This document shows, piece after piece, positions 8,911-17,896 of a stretch of 64,000 bases of DNA. The DNA is from Pseudomonas hormoni. GTDB lineage: Bacteria; Pseudomonadota; Gammaproteobacteria; Pseudomonadales; Pseudomonadaceae. The stretch lies in the NCBI RefSeq assembly GCF_018502625.1, contig NZ_CP075566.1, positions 749,001 to 813,000 of the forward strand, given 5' to 3'. How positions within the stretch are numbered: position 1 is the stretch's first letter; the number at the start of each line of letters is the position of its first letter. Made by a program: the position numbers and the translations under genes. Below the pieces are notes generated by a model. That model had not been told where the DNA came from and did not search any database. It was given only the letters and a program-made list of their open reading frames with translations.

Positions 8911-9783
8911 GGCGGGTTTGACCGTGGTCTTGCGGCCCAGCATCACCGTCACAATCACCCCGGCAGCAAACAGCCAAGTGATCGGCTCAATGTGTTCACC
9001 GAAGAACAACGCCGAGAACGCGATGGTGAAGAAGATCTGCAACAACTGAATCTGACTGACCCGGGCAATGCCGCCCATCGCCAAACCGGCGTACCAGGCA
9101 AAGAATCCAATGAACTGTGAGAACAGCGAAACATAACCAAACGCCCACCAGGTCTTGGCCGAAATCTCGCCCTGATGTTGCAGCGCCAGGTACATCACCG
9201 GCCCGATCAACAGCGGTGTCGACAGCACCAGCGCCCAGCAGATCACCTGCCAGCCGCCCATCTCCTTGGCCAAGCGGCCACCTTCGGCATAACCCAGACC
9301 GCCTACGGCAATCGCGCCGAGCATCAGCAAATCACCGGCCTGAATGCTGCCGGCGCCGCTGATCAGCGCGTAACCCAGCACCAGCGCACTGCCCAGCGCG
9401 GCGCAGGCCCAGAAGGCTTTCGACGGTCGTTCGTGGGACAACCACGCGGCGTACAACGCCACGCACAGCGGTTGCAGGCCGTTGACCAAAGCGCCGTGGG
9501 ACGCGGGCAACGTTTGCATCGCCCAAGCGGATAAAACCGGGAAGCCGAGGATCACCCCGGCGATCACCAGCGTCAGGCCTTTGACCTGTTTCCAGGTCGG
9601 CCATTTCTCGCGGCGCCACAGCAACAATATCGCGGCCGGAATCGCCGCGAACAGCGCACGACCCAAGCCGTTCAGCAGCGGATGGAGTTCCTGCACGACG
9701 ATCCGTGTGAAGGGCAGGGTGAGGCTGAAGATGACGACGCCGAGCAGGCCGAGGGCCATGCCGGTGTTTTCGCGCGAGGACAT
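8893..9783 (-). CDS. DMT-superfamily transporter with EamA domains
   Basis: The 296-residue integral membrane protein has about ten hydrophobic segments arranged as two EamA repeats (PF00892), with GVVIFSLTLPFTRIVVQE in the first helix and SWLSHERPSKAFW near the centre. Proteins of this family export amino acids or metabolites; the substrate is unknown. The ATG at 9783 is the natural start (MSSRENTGMALGLLGVV). It is monocistronic; the upstream gap to 10110 holds only a REP doublet. Confidence 0.85.
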   Translation of the reverse strand: MSSRENTGMALGLLGVVIFSLTLPFTRIVVQELHPLLNGLGRALFAAIPAAILLLWRREKWPTWKQVKGLTLVIAGVILGFPVLSAWAMQTLPASHGALVNGLQPLCVALYAAWLSHERPSKAFWACAALGSALVLGYALISGAGSIQAGDLLMLGAIAVGGLGYAEGGRLAKEMGGWQVICWALVLSTPLLIGPVMYLALQHQGEISAKTWWAFGYVSLFSQFIGFFAWYAGLAMGGIARVSQIQLLQIFFTIAFSALFFGEHIEPITWLFAAGVIVTVMLGRKTTVKPARIATA

Positions 9784-9893
9784 GATGGGGACCGGAATTC
9801 AGGGTGATTGGACGTGGCTTCATCTAGCCACAAACCTATGGTTTTGGCGCTTACAGCTGAGCACAGAAATATCCGTACAGTTGAGCGCGATCC

Positions 9894-10016
9894 CTGTGGC
9901 GAGGGAGCTTGCTCCCGCTGGGCTGCGAAGCAGCCCCTGCATTCTGCCCACAGGGTCAGGTCTTCAGATTTTACGACTGCTGCGCAGCCGAACGGGAGCA
10001 AGCTCCCTCGCCACAA
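9894..10016. repeat. REP doublet in the 9784-10109 gap
   Basis: This is a GTGGCGAGGGAGC-class doublet with CTGCGAAGCAG and CTGCTGCGCAGCC inner arms. The rest of this 326-bp gap between the divergent DMT transporter and PfpI genes shows no reading frame or RNA that I can support. Confidence 0.9.
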
Positions 10017-10109
10017 AAGCTCATTGTTCGTAGTAGCAGGTTATTACCCACCCCCACGGATAAGGACTACCTTGAATACTCCTACGCATTTCCCAGAGGA
10101 GTCCTCCCC

Positions 10110-10691
10110 ATGGCTGCCAAGAAAATCCTGATGCTGGTCGGCGATTACGTCGAAGACTATGAAGTGATGGTGCCGTTCCAGGCACTGCTGATGGTCGGTC
10201 ACACCGTACACGCGGTGTGCCCGGACAAATCCGCCGGCCAGACCGTGCGCACGGCGATCCATGACTTCGAAGGCGACCAGACCTACAGCGAAAAACCCGG
10301 CCACCTGTTTGCCCTGAACTTCGATTTTGCCAAGGTCGCCGAAGCCAACTACGACGCGCTGTTGATCCCCGGTGGTCGGGCGCCGGAATACCTGCGCCTG
10401 AACGAAAAAGTCCTGGACCTGGTGCGCGCCTTCGACAAGGCCGGCAAGCCGATCGCCGCCGTGTGTCACGGTGCGCAATTGCTGGCAGCGGCAGGCGTTC
10501 TTGAAGGCCGCGAGTGCAGCGCTTACCCGGCCTGTGCGCCGGAAGTGCGCTTGGCGGGCGGCACGTTCATCGATATCCCGGTGACGGAAGGTCACGTTCA
10601 AGGCAATCTGGCCACTGCCCCGGCCTGGCCAGCCCACCCGAGCTGGCTCGCCGGTTTCCTCGGCTTGCTGGGCACCAAAATCACGCTGTAA
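10110..10691 (+). CDS. DJ-1/PfpI family protein
   Basis: The 193-residue protein starts at ATG 10110 after AGAGGAGTC. It has the DJ-1/PfpI fold: strand [14 protein letters not shown] carrying the acidic partner, the [13 protein letters not shown] loop, and nucleophile-elbow [13 protein letters not shown] with Cys119-His120. Members include glyoxalase III, deglycase-like stress proteins and intracellular peptidases; which activity applies cannot be told from this sequence. The following ribbon-helix-helix gene begins 14 bp downstream, so the two probably form an operon. Confidence 0.9.
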   Translation: MAAKKILMLVGDYVEDYEVMVPFQALLMVGHTVHAVCPDKSAGQTVRTAIHDFEGDQTYSEKPGHLFALNFDFAKVAEANYDALLIPGGRAPEYLRLNEKVLDLVRAFDKAGKPIAAVCHGAQLLAAAGVLEGRECSAYPACAPEVRLAGGTFIDIPVTEGHVQGNLATAPAWPAHPSWLAGFLGLLGTKITL

Positions 10692-10705
10692 CGAGGGACG
10701 ATTCC

Positions 10706-11011
10706 ATGTGCGAGCTCTACGTCAAAGCCGATCCGATTCTCTACGAATCGCGCTCCCGCTCGCTGCGCATCTGCGGGGTGGTCACCACCCTGCGGCTGGA
10801 GAATCAGTTCTGGGACATCCTCAGCGAAATCGCCGAGGTCGACGGCATGACCACCAATCAGTTGATCGCCAAGCTGTATGAAGAGGTGATGGATTACCGT
10901 GGGGAAGTGGTGAATTTTGCTTCGTTTTTGCGGGTGAGTTGTACGCGGTATTTGTCGCAGCGGCGGGTGGCTGCTCCGGAATTGTCGGTGGTTCGGGCTG
11001 CTGCGAAGTAG
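10706..11011 (+). CDS. Ribbon-helix-helix domain protein (RHH_4 type)
   Basis: The 101-residue protein has the RHH_4 pattern (PF13467): RSRSLRICGVVTTLRLENQF for the strand and first helix, then EIAEVDGMTTNQLIAKLYEE for the second helix. Such proteins are small DNA-binding or regulatory proteins and often neighbour metabolic genes. It follows the PfpI gene by 14 bp and probably shares its transcript. Its target is unknown. No toxin gene follows it, so it does not look like an antitoxin. Confidence 0.85.
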   Translation: MCELYVKADPILYESRSRSLRICGVVTTLRLENQFWDILSEIAEVDGMTTNQLIAKLYEEVMDYRGEVVNFASFLRVSCTRYLSQRRVAAPELSVVRAAAK

Positions 11012-11030
11012 CGTAGACCGCGCCGACCCA

Positions 11031-11112
11031 ATCGCGAGCAGGCTCGCTCCCACATTTGACCGCGTTTATCTGGGCAACTCGGTCAAATGTGGAAGCGGGC
11101 TTGTTCGCGAAG
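11031..11112. repeat. REP-like hairpin, partly degraded
   Basis: The arms ATCGCGAGCAGGCTCGCTCC and GAAGCGGGCTTGTTCGCGAA, with the inner pair TTTGACCG/CGGTCAAA, form an imperfect copy of the GTGGGAGCGAGC class. Confidence 0.75.
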
Positions 11113-11141
11113 GGGTCCGAAAGATCAATGCAACTCTTGGA

Positions 11142-11310
11142 TCAGAAGAACCGCGTCACACTCACCTTGGCATTGCGCCCCTGGCTCCACGCCCGATCCC
11201 CGCTCAAGGCCGGGCGGTAGTTTTCGTTGAACAGATTATCGACCGTCAGGTTGACCTCGGTGTTTGTCGGTGAACCACGAATAGGACAGCGACCCGAACA
11301 GGTGGCAAAT
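11142..11310 (-). pseudogene. Remnant of a TonB-dependent receptor, C-terminus only
   Basis: On the minus strand the segment ending at the stop at 11142-11144 reads VNLTVDNLFNENYRP, then GRNAKVSVTRFF and stop. That is a typical last beta-strand of a TonB-dependent receptor, with the terminal aromatic residue used for outer-membrane assembly. Just upstream, LFGSLSYSWFTD is in another frame; removing one A from the AAA at about 11264 joins them as FTDNTEVNLTVD. No receptor sequence continues beyond about 11310, so this is a truncated and frameshifted relic. It resembles heme or siderophore receptors, but the ligand cannot be told. Confidence 0.8.
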
Positions 11311-11400
11311 GATCGTCAAATTGGCCGGCAGTGGATAAACCCTGTGAACGGTCTTTACTGTCAGGCAACTTTCGTGGGATCAATCGACAGGAGCAGCACC

Positions 11401-11745
11401 ATGTCTGGATGGTATGAGTTGAGCAAAACCAGCAACGGCCAGTTTCGCTTCGTGCTGAAAGCGGCGAATGCCGAAACCGTTCTGAACAGCGAGCACTACA
11501 CCACCCGCAGCGCCGCCGAAAACGGCATTGCCTCGGTGCAGAAGAACAGCCCGCTGGAAGAACGCTACGAGAAAAAGACCACCAAGGACGGTCAGCCGTA
11601 CTTCAACCTCAAGGCCGGCAACCACGAGATTATCGGCAACAGCGAAACCTATTCCTCTGATGCCGCGCGGGACAAAGGCATCGCGAGTGTGAAAGCCAAC
11701 GGCCCGACGACGGTGATCAAGGACAAGACGTTGCCGGTGCTCTGA
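11401..11745 (+). CDS. YegP family protein (two DUF1508 repeats)
   Basis: The 114-residue protein starts at ATG 11401, preceded by CAGGAGCAGC. It consists of two copies of the DUF1508 repeat (PF07411): residues about 4-52 (WYELSKTSNGQFRFVLKAAN, then GIASVQKN) and 55-105 (RYEKKTTKDGQPYFNLKAGN, then GIASVKAN). The fold is small and soluble. Function is unknown, though family members are often stress-induced. It is monocistronic and followed by a REP doublet. Confidence 0.92.
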   Translation: MSGWYELSKTSNGQFRFVLKAANAETVLNSEHYTTRSAAENGIASVQKNSPLEERYEKKTTKDGQPYFNLKAGNHEIIGNSETYSSDAARDKGIASVKANGPTTVIKDKTLPVL

Positions 11746-11774
11746 TCGCACCTTTCAAACCCAATACGAATCCA

Positions 11775-11866
11775 CTGTGGGAGCTAGCCTGCTAGCGATG
11801 GCTGCTTAACATTCGACGAAGATGTTGAATGTCAGGCCGCTATCGCTAGCAGGCTAGCTCCCACAT
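11775..11866. repeat. REP doublet, variant with CTAGC arms
   Basis: Arms GTGGGAGCTAGCCTGCTAGC and its inverse replace the CGAGC/GCTCG arms seen at 2576 and 49854. All four half-arms carry the matching substitution, so both hairpins stay paired. The inner AACATTC/GAATGT pair is retained. Confidence 0.88.
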
Positions 11867-11888
11867 TGGTTTTTTGTGAACTTCGAGA

Positions 11889-12776
11889 TCAGCTCAATGC
11901 TTTCAACAAGCCTTGTAGCTGACCAAGCCCAGCCTCACCCAGCGGAAACACCGGCAACCGCGGATCGCCCACTTCCAGCCCGGTCGCGCGCAAGCCAGCC
12001 TTGATCGTCGCCGGCAAGCCACCCTTCAAAATGAAATCGAGCAGCGGCAACTGGCGATAGAACAGGTCACGCGCCTTGCTCAAATCGTTGGCCAATACCG
12101 CTTCATACAGATCAAGGTTCAGCTGTGGAATCAGGTTCGGCGCCGCCGTGCACCAGCCCTTCGCACCTGCCGCGAAGGCTTCCAGTGCCAGCGGGTTGCA
12201 GCCGTTATAGAACGGCACCTGACCTTCGCCGAGCCGTTGCAGTTGGTGCATGCGCTGGATGTCGCCGGTGCTCTCCTTGACCATGGTCACGTTGTCCACG
12301 GAGTTGACGATGCGCAGGATCAGGTCGACCGACATGTCGGTGCCGCTGGTGGCCGGGTTGTTGTAGAGCATGATCGGTACGCCAATGCTGTCACCGATGG
12401 CGCGGTAGTGGGCGAGGATTTCCGCTTCGCTGAGTTTCCAGTAGGAAGTCGGCAGCACCATCACCACATCGGCGCCATGGGCTTCGGCAAACCGTGCGCG
12501 GCGCACGGCTTTGGCGGTGGTCAGGTCGGACACGCTGACGATGGTCGGCACACGTTTGGCCACGTGCCTGATGCTGAATTCGGCGACCTGGTCCCACTCC
12601 GCGTCGCTCAGGTAAGCGCCTTCGCCGGTGCTGCCAAGCGGCGCGATCGAGTGGACGCCGCCGTCGATCAGGCGGTCGATGGAACGCCCGAGCGCGTCGA
12701 GATCAACGCCTTCGCCATTGGCGGTGAACGGGGTGATGGTGTAGCCGATGATGCCGTGAATCGTTGGGGTCGACAT
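11889..12776 (-). CDS. Dihydrodipicolinate synthase-family aldolase/dehydratase
   Basis: The 295-residue protein starts at ATG 12776 (MSTPTIHGI), which has GAGGAG just upstream. It is a class I (Schiff-base) TIM barrel of the DapA/NAL family: the carboxylate-binding GSTGEG loop at 48-53, Tyr138 in LYNNPAT, and the Schiff-base Lys167 in TMVKESTGD. It sits in a likely catabolic pair with a class II aldolase, opposite an XRE-cupin regulator. It therefore probably handles a 2-oxo acid rather than making lysine precursors. The substrate cannot be read from sequence. Confidence 0.88.
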   Translation of the reverse strand: MSTPTIHGIIGYTITPFTANGEGVDLDALGRSIDRLIDGGVHSIAPLGSTGEGAYLSDAEWDQVAEFSIRHVAKRVPTIVSVSDLTTAKAVRRARFAEAHGADVVMVLPTSYWKLSEAEILAHYRAIGDSIGVPIMLYNNPATSGTDMSVDLILRIVNSVDNVTMVKESTGDIQRMHQLQRLGEGQVPFYNGCNPLALEAFAAGAKGWCTAAPNLIPQLNLDLYEAVLANDLSKARDLFYRQLPLLDFILKGGLPATIKAGLRATGLEVGDPRLPVFPLGEAGLGQLQGLLKALS

Positions 12777-12805
12777 GGCGACGCTCCTCTTGAAAGTGTG
12801 TGGGT

Positions 12806-13588
12806 TCAGTTCAGGCAATCGGCGTGTTGACGCAGGTTCTGCCGAGCGTAGTAGTTGAAAGCGGCGCCATGGCGCTTGGGTTTCGAGATCCAGTCATGGG
12901 CTTCACGACCCAACTCCGGAATGATCGGCTTGATGGCCCCGGCACTCATCGCCAACAGTTGCAACTTGGCGGCGCGTTCGATCAGTTGCGCGATGACACA
13001 GGCTTCCTCGATGGTCGTGCCCGTCGACAACTGGCCGTGGTGCGAAAGCAGGATCGCCCGTTTGTCGCCGAGTGCGCCGGCAATCAGTTCGCCTTCTTCA
13101 TTACCGACCGGCACCCCCGGCCAGCCTTCGAGAAACGCGCAGTCGTCGTAGAGCGGGCAGAGGTCCATGTGGGAAATCTGCAGCGGCACTTCCAGCATCG
13201 ACAGCGCCGCGACGTGGGTCGGGTGCGTGTGAATGATGCAGTTCACGTCCGGCCGGGCGCGGTACACCCAACTGTGGAAACGATTGGCCGGGTTGGGCAT
13301 GCCGTGGCCTTCAAGCACTTCCAGGTCTTCGTCGACCAGCAGCAGGTTGCTCGCGGTGATCTCGTCGAAACCCAGGCCCAGTTGTTGAGTGTAGTAAGTG
13401 CCAGGCGTCGGGCCGCGGGCGGTGATTTGCCCGGCCAGGCCGGAGTCATGACCATTCTCGAACAGAATCCGACAGGTCAGGGCCAGCTTTTGCCGGTCGG
13501 TCCACGTATTATCCGCCAGGGTACTTTGCATCTGGGTCAGCGCTTGCTTGACCAGTTGCTCTTTGGGTAGTGCTAAGGTCTTGGCCAT
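12806..13588 (-). CDS. Class II aldolase/adducin family protein
   Basis: The 260-residue protein has the zinc-dependent class II aldolase fold (PF00596): the metal-binding HTHPTHVAALSM motif and a third His in LLSHHGQLSTG, plus GHDSGLAGQITARG near the N-terminus. Enzymes of this family split phosphorylated sugars or hydroxy acids, and some are decarboxylases. The gene starts at 13588 after AAAGGA and lies 29 bp before the DapA-like gene on the same strand, so the two form one operon. The partner regulator is divergent at 13699. Confidence 0.88.
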   Translation of the reverse strand: MAKTLALPKEQLVKQALTQMQSTLADNTWTDRQKLALTCRILFENGHDSGLAGQITARGPTPGTYYTQQLGLGFDEITASNLLLVDEDLEVLEGHGMPNPANRFHSWVYRARPDVNCIIHTHPTHVAALSMLEVPLQISHMDLCPLYDDCAFLEGWPGVPVGNEEGELIAGALGDKRAILLSHHGQLSTGTTIEEACVIAQLIERAAKLQLLAMSAGAIKPIIPELGREAHDWISKPKRHGAAFNYYARQNLRQHADCLN

Positions 13589-13617
13589 ATCGGTGTCCTT
13601 TGGGTGGTTTCATGCAA

Positions 13618-13653
13618 ATGACACTAACGAGGCTATATGACACTTTGTGTCAT
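13618..13653. promoter_or_regulatory. Putative operator ATGACAC/GTGTCAT
   Basis: A perfect inverted repeat ATGACACTTTGTGTCAT lies at 13637-13653, and another ATGACAC half-site at 13618-13624. Both are between the divergent aldolase operon and the XRE-cupin regulator, 30-46 bp from the two start codons. The position suits binding by the adjacent regulator to control both directions. Confidence 0.6.
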
Positions 13654-13698
13654 TGGCAAGGGCAAATCGTCGCCTCCTTGATGGATTAATCGTTCTAC

Positions 13699-14241
13699 AT
13701 GTCTATCCGTTTGAAATTACTGAGAAAAAAACTTGGCGTGACGCTTGAGGCCCTGGCCGAAAAATCCGGCATGACCAAGAGCTATCTGTCGAAAGTCGAG
13801 CGCGGGCTGAACACGCCGTCGATTGCCGCCGCGCTGAAACTGGCCAAGGCGCTGAACGTGAAGGTCGAGGAGTTGTTCTCCGAAGACAACGTCAGCCTCG
13901 ACAGCTACAGCCTGGTGCGCAGCCACGAGCGTCAGTCGCTGGCGGCCAACGATGAAAGCCCCGGCTATGCGGTGCTGGCGCATCAGGTCAGTGAGCGCAG
14001 CTTATTGCCGTTCATCATCTATCCGCCGTTCGAATTCGCGGACAAAACCTTCAAGGAACACTTGGGGGAAGAGTTTCTGTTTGTCCACGAAGGACAGGTG
14101 GAAGTGGATTTCATGAACGAGCGCGTGCTGCTCGATCGCGGTGATGCGCTGCACTTCAACGCGCAGAAACCGCACCGGATTCGGTCAGTGGGCGAGGTTA
14201 AGGCGCAGTTGCTGGTGGTGGTGCATAGCGCGGAAGAATGA
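13699..14241 (+). CDS. XRE-family regulator with C-terminal cupin domain
   Basis: The 180-residue protein has an N-terminal helix-turn-helix (residues about 3-60: LGVTLEALAEKSGMTKSYLS, PSIAAALKLAKALNV) and a cupin domain from about residue 105 (HLGEEFLFVHEGQVEV, HFNAQKPHRI). This architecture (as in PuuR-like proteins) senses a small carboxylate or amine through the cupin. It is divergent from the class II aldolase/DapA-like operon with a palindrome between them, so it most likely controls that operon and itself. Confidence 0.9.
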   Translation: MSIRLKLLRKKLGVTLEALAEKSGMTKSYLSKVERGLNTPSIAAALKLAKALNVKVEELFSEDNVSLDSYSLVRSHERQSLAANDESPGYAVLAHQVSERSLLPFIIYPPFEFADKTFKEHLGEEFLFVHEGQVEVDFMNERVLLDRGDALHFNAQKPHRIRSVGEVKAQLLVVVHSAEE

Positions 14242-14251
14242 GTTGCATAGC

Positions 14252-14375
14252 TTTTGTGGCGAGGGAGCTTGCTCTCGCTCGGCTGCGTAGCAGTCGTAAT
14301 CCTGCCAGTGGGTTTTCACTGAAAAATGCAGGGGGCCGCTTCGCAGCCCAGCGGGAGCAAGCTCCCTCGCCACAG
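14252..14375. repeat. REP doublet (GTGGCGAGGGAGC class)
   Basis: Arms GTGGCGAGGGAGCTTGCTCT and its inverse lie between the convergent XRE-cupin and DUF4917 genes. The inner arms CTGCGTAGCAG and GCCGCTTCGCAGCC are present. Confidence 0.9.
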
Positions 14376-14389
14376 GTCCGGTGTTCGCT

Positions 14390-15409
14390 TCAGACTTCGA
14401 CGGGAACCGTGAGCTTCGGACTCCCCAACGCATGCGTCTTCGAATCAAAAAACCGCAGTTCTGATCCGGTCCCCTCAAACACCTTTGCGTAATGCCGCTT
14501 CTGATGCTGGATAAACGCCTTGCTGCGCGGATAAATCGACACCGCCACCACCTTCGGTTTCGCCTGGCGCAGCGCATGAACGATGTGGCTGTCCTGCTCA
14601 CCCAGCGCATGGCCAAAGACGCACAACCCCTCGCCATGCCCCAATAGCTGGTCATAGCAAAACGACAAATAATCCGAACTGCGAATGGTCTTGAGCTTGT
14701 CCGCGCTCGGCCCTTCGTTCACAAACAGCGGCACGTCATCCAGCGTCTTGATCGTATTGTTGATCGCAAAACTGCCCAGCAACGTGCCCTCGGTCGACAT
14801 CAGTTTGCGCGCTGTGCCGTCCTGATTGCGCACCAGATGCAAACCGCCGTGCAAGTACAGCAAGCGGGTTTTGTCGGTCGCCGTGGCGCTCAGATCAAAC
14901 CCCGGCTCGGCACCCTGGAACAGGTCGGTGATGGCATCCGGCTGGTGTTGAATCGCCCAGTAATTGAGCAAGTCGTAATTGGTGGTGAACACCGTCCGAT
15001 AACGCCCCAGTTCCTGACTGATCGTCGCCAGCGTCGAGGGCACCACCAGTCGCCACGGGATGTGCACCGCGTGCACGGTGTTGATCAGCGCTTCCTTGAT
15101 CGCGTAGTAGCGATTGCGCGGTGCGGCGGAGCTGACGGCCAGGGCCTTGTTCACGCGGCTGGTGGTTTTCAGCGCGCCCAGCACCTGCTCGAAACTGCGC
15201 GTCTGCATCGCGTCGAACACACTCAGCTCGGACTGGCTCAGGGGCTTTTCTTCGACGGTGCGGGCGTTTTCGAACAGCGAGTCGTAGCCGAAATCGTCCC
15301 ACACCGCACGGCTGGCACCATTGCCCACCAGCAGGCCGCTGATCGAGGCGGTGGCGCGCAAGGCGTTCCAGTCTTCAAGTTGGGCATCGACATCCTGGAA
15401 ATCGGTCAT
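14390..15409 (-). CDS. DUF4917 family protein, SIR2-like fold
   Basis: The protein is about 339 residues from ATG 15409; an ATG 24 bp further upstream is also possible. It has SIR2-like nucleotide-site features in order: LLVGNGAS near the start, TVFTTNYDLLNYW in the middle, LLYLHGGLHL, and a late LCVFGHALGEQDSHI. These are shared by SIR2-type NADase domains found in antiviral systems and by DUF4917 proteins, whose function is unknown. No clear effector partner is adjacent: the neighbours are a REP element and an alcohol dehydrogenase. A role in NAD hydrolysis or defence is only a possibility. Confidence 0.8.
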   Translation of the reverse strand: MTDFQDVDAQLEDWNALRATASISGLLVGNGASRAVWDDFGYDSLFENARTVEEKPLSQSELSVFDAMQTRSFEQVLGALKTTSRVNKALAVSSAAPRNRYYAIKEALINTVHAVHIPWRLVVPSTLATISQELGRYRTVFTTNYDLLNYWAIQHQPDAITDLFQGAEPGFDLSATATDKTRLLYLHGGLHLVRNQDGTARKLMSTEGTLLGSFAINNTIKTLDDVPLFVNEGPSADKLKTIRSSDYLSFCYDQLLGHGEGLCVFGHALGEQDSHIVHALRQAKPKVVAVSIYPRSKAFIQHQKRHYAKVFEGTGSELRFFDSKTHALGSPKLTVPVEV

Positions 15410-15566
15410 TGCGGTCGTCGTCTCAAAAAGCAAAAGTTCGGATGGGCGGCGACTTTATCACGACCGGGACTTGAGCCAGATCAACATCCGGTGTGATCGA
15501 TGGGTCGATCCTGTGGGTACCCGTTGAATCGGCACTACCGGTTCGGCCCCGCCAGGAGATTCGCCC

Positions 15567-16715
15567 ATGAGCAGCACATTTTTCATCCCCTCGGTAAACA
15601 TCATGGGCATCGGTTGCCTCGACGAAGCCATGGACGCCATTGGCAAGTACGGTTTTCGCAAGGCACTGATCGTCACCGACATGGGGCTGGCCAAGGCCGG
15701 CGTAGCGAGCATGATTGCCGAGAAACTGGCAATGCAGGATATCGACTCGGTGATCTTCGATGGTGCCAGGCCTAACCCGAGCATCGCCAACGTCGAGAGC
15801 GGCCTGGGGCTGCTCAAGGAAAGTCGCTGTGATTTCGTGGTGTCGCTGGGCGGTGGTTCGCCCCACGACTGTGCCAAAGGCATCGCATTGTGCGCGACCA
15901 ACGGCGGGCAGATTCGCGATTACGAAGGCGTCGATCAATCCGAAAAGCCGCAATTGCCGCTGATCGCCATCAACACCACCGCCGGCACAGCCAGCGAGAT
16001 GACGCGTTTCTGCATCATCACCGACGAATCGCGCCACGTGAAAATGGCCATCGTCGACCGCAACGTCACGCCGCTGCTGTCGGTCAACGACCCGGCGCTG
16101 ATGGTCGCCATGCCCAAAAGCCTGACGGCGGCCACTGGCATGGACGCGCTGACCCACGCCATCGAAGCCTACGTGTCCACCGCCGCCAACCCGATCACCG
16201 ATGCCTGCGCACTCAAGGCCATCACCTTGATTAGCCAAAACCTGCGCCTGGCCGTGCGCGACGGCAGCGACATGGCTGCACGGGAGAACATGGCGTACGC
16301 GCAATTCCTCGCGGGCATGGCGTTCAACAATGCGTCCCTGGGCTATGTCCACGCCATGGCTCACCAGTTGGGCGGTTTCTATGACCTGCCCCATGGCGTG
16401 TGCAACGCCGTGCTGCTGCCGCATGTGCAAAGCTTTAACGCGATGGTCTGCGCCGATCGTCTCACCGATGTAGCCCGCGCGATGGGCGCTGACATCCGCG
16501 GTTTCAGCCCGGAAGAGGGCGCCCGGGCGGCCATCGCAGCGATTCGTGGCCTGGCCAAAGACGTTGAGATTCCCGCCGGTCTGCGTGAACTCGGCGTCCG
16601 GCTCAACGACATCCCGACCCTCGCCACCAACGCCTTGAAAGACGCCTGTGGCGTGACCAATCCGCGGGCGGCGGATCAACGGCAGATCGAGGAGATTTTC
16701 CGCAACGCGTTCTAA
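15567..16715 (+). CDS. Iron-containing (group III) alcohol dehydrogenase
   Basis: The 382-residue enzyme oxidises an alcohol or reduces an aldehyde with NAD(P). The nucleotide loop is [16 protein letters not shown], the substrate-pocket signature [14 protein letters not shown], and the metal ligands are an Asp and three His, including those in [11 protein letters not shown] and [13 protein letters not shown]. The start at 15567 follows a CAGGAG site. It resembles YiaY/ErcA-type enzymes; substrate and metal preference are not readable. Its stop codon overlaps the convergent MFS gene by 4 bp. Confidence 0.92.
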   Translation: MSSTFFIPSVNIMGIGCLDEAMDAIGKYGFRKALIVTDMGLAKAGVASMIAEKLAMQDIDSVIFDGARPNPSIANVESGLGLLKESRCDFVVSLGGGSPHDCAKGIALCATNGGQIRDYEGVDQSEKPQLPLIAINTTAGTASEMTRFCIITDESRHVKMAIVDRNVTPLLSVNDPALMVAMPKSLTAATGMDALTHAIEAYVSTAANPITDACALKAITLISQNLRLAVRDGSDMAARENMAYAQFLAGMAFNNASLGYVHAMAHQLGGFYDLPHGVCNAVLLPHVQSFNAMVCADRLTDVARAMGADIRGFSPEEGARAAIAAIRGLAKDVEIPAGLRELGVRLNDIPTLATNALKDACGVTNPRAADQRQIEEIFRNAF

Positions 16716-17878
16716 GCGGTTTTACGGCCGGGCGCAAACCTCACGCAGAGCATCGCGCCCAAGGCCAGCAACGTACATAACAGTGACAGCGGCCATGCCT
16801 GCTGACTGGCTATCAGACTGGCAATCCCACCAATGACGGACGCCATCAGTTGATGGATGAACCCGCTCAACGCCATCGCATAAGCTCCGCCGACCGGCGA
16901 ACCGTCGTTGGCCAGCGACAGGCTGATCGGGTAATTCAACGACTGGCCAAACACCGCAACGCAGTAGGGCAACCAGAACAGCAGCGCAATCGAAGTGCCA
17001 GCCATGCTCCCCAGCAACATCACCGCACTACCGGCCAGTACCAGTCCCACACCCGCCGTCATCAACCGACGCTGACCGGTGCGCAACACCAAACCGTTGA
17101 CCCCCAAGGCCCCCAGGAAATACGCCGCACTGATTGGCCAACCCAATAACCCGTACTCCACAGCCGACCAGTTGAACGGTCCTTGCAGAATCAACGGCGC
17201 CGCGGTGTTGAACGCGATGATCACCCCATAACCCAGCCCGCCGGTGAGCGCCGGAAGCAGGAAGGCTCGATCACGCAGAATGCGCCAGTAGCTCGGCCAC
17301 GCGGCCGACTGAACATTGTCTTCCACCCGCGTCGGGAACGTGACCCTTGCCACGACCATCGCCAGCAACAGACTCACACTGCCCAGCAGGTAGAAAATCG
17401 CCGGCCAGCCCAACGCGACCTGGATGATCGACCCCAGGTACTGGCCAATCCCCAGTGCCACCACGAAAGAAATTGAAAGCCACGACAGCGCTTTAGCCAA
17501 CAGGTCGCCACGAAAACTGTCACGGATCAACACCCTGGCCATGACCGAAATCCCGCTGGCGCCGAGGCCCTGAACCAGTCTGAAAAACAGAAAGGATTCG
17601 AGTGTCTGGCCCAAGGGCAATGCAAGGTTGCCCACTCCATAGAGACCGAGCGCCGCCAGCAGAACCGGTTTTCGGCCAATGCGTTGACCAAGACTGCCCC
17701 AGAACAGCATCGGCAGCGCCATGCCGATCAGATACACCGCCAATCCCCATGAAACCTGTGAGGCGTCGGCAGACAGATGTCGAGCCATTTCCGGCAGCGC
17801 TGGCAGGTAAATGCTCATGCCCAACTGCGCGAGAAAAACGGTGCTGCAGGTGACGAGGAGGGTGGTGGTGCTCTTCAT
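16712..17878 (-). CDS. MFS drug/metabolite exporter (Bcr/CflA-like)
   Basis: The 388-residue protein has 12 predicted hydrophobic segments and the family motif A region [16 protein letters not shown] between helices 2 and 3. The N-terminus ([20 protein letters not shown]) matches Bcr/CflA-type drug efflux proteins. It starts 18 bp after the stop of the oxoamine synthase-type gene, with AAGGAAG before the ATG, so the two genes are one operon. The likely job is export of that enzyme's product, or self-protection from it. Confidence 0.88.
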   Translation of the reverse strand: MKSTTTLLVTCSTVFLAQLGMSIYLPALPEMARHLSADASQVSWGLAVYLIGMALPMLFWGSLGQRIGRKPVLLAALGLYGVGNLALPLGQTLESFLFFRLVQGLGASGISVMARVLIRDSFRGDLLAKALSWLSISFVVALGIGQYLGSIIQVALGWPAIFYLLGSVSLLLAMVVARVTFPTRVEDNVQSAAWPSYWRILRDRAFLLPALTGGLGYGVIIAFNTAAPLILQGPFNWSAVEYGLLGWPISAAYFLGALGVNGLVLRTGQRRLMTAGVGLVLAGSAVMLLGSMAGTSIALLFWLPYCVAVFGQSLNYPISLSLANDGSPVGGAYAMALSGFIHQLMASVIGGIASLIASQQAWPLSLLCTLLALGAMLCVRFAPGRKTA

Positions 17879-17896
17879 CGAGTCTTCCTTGGGTTT

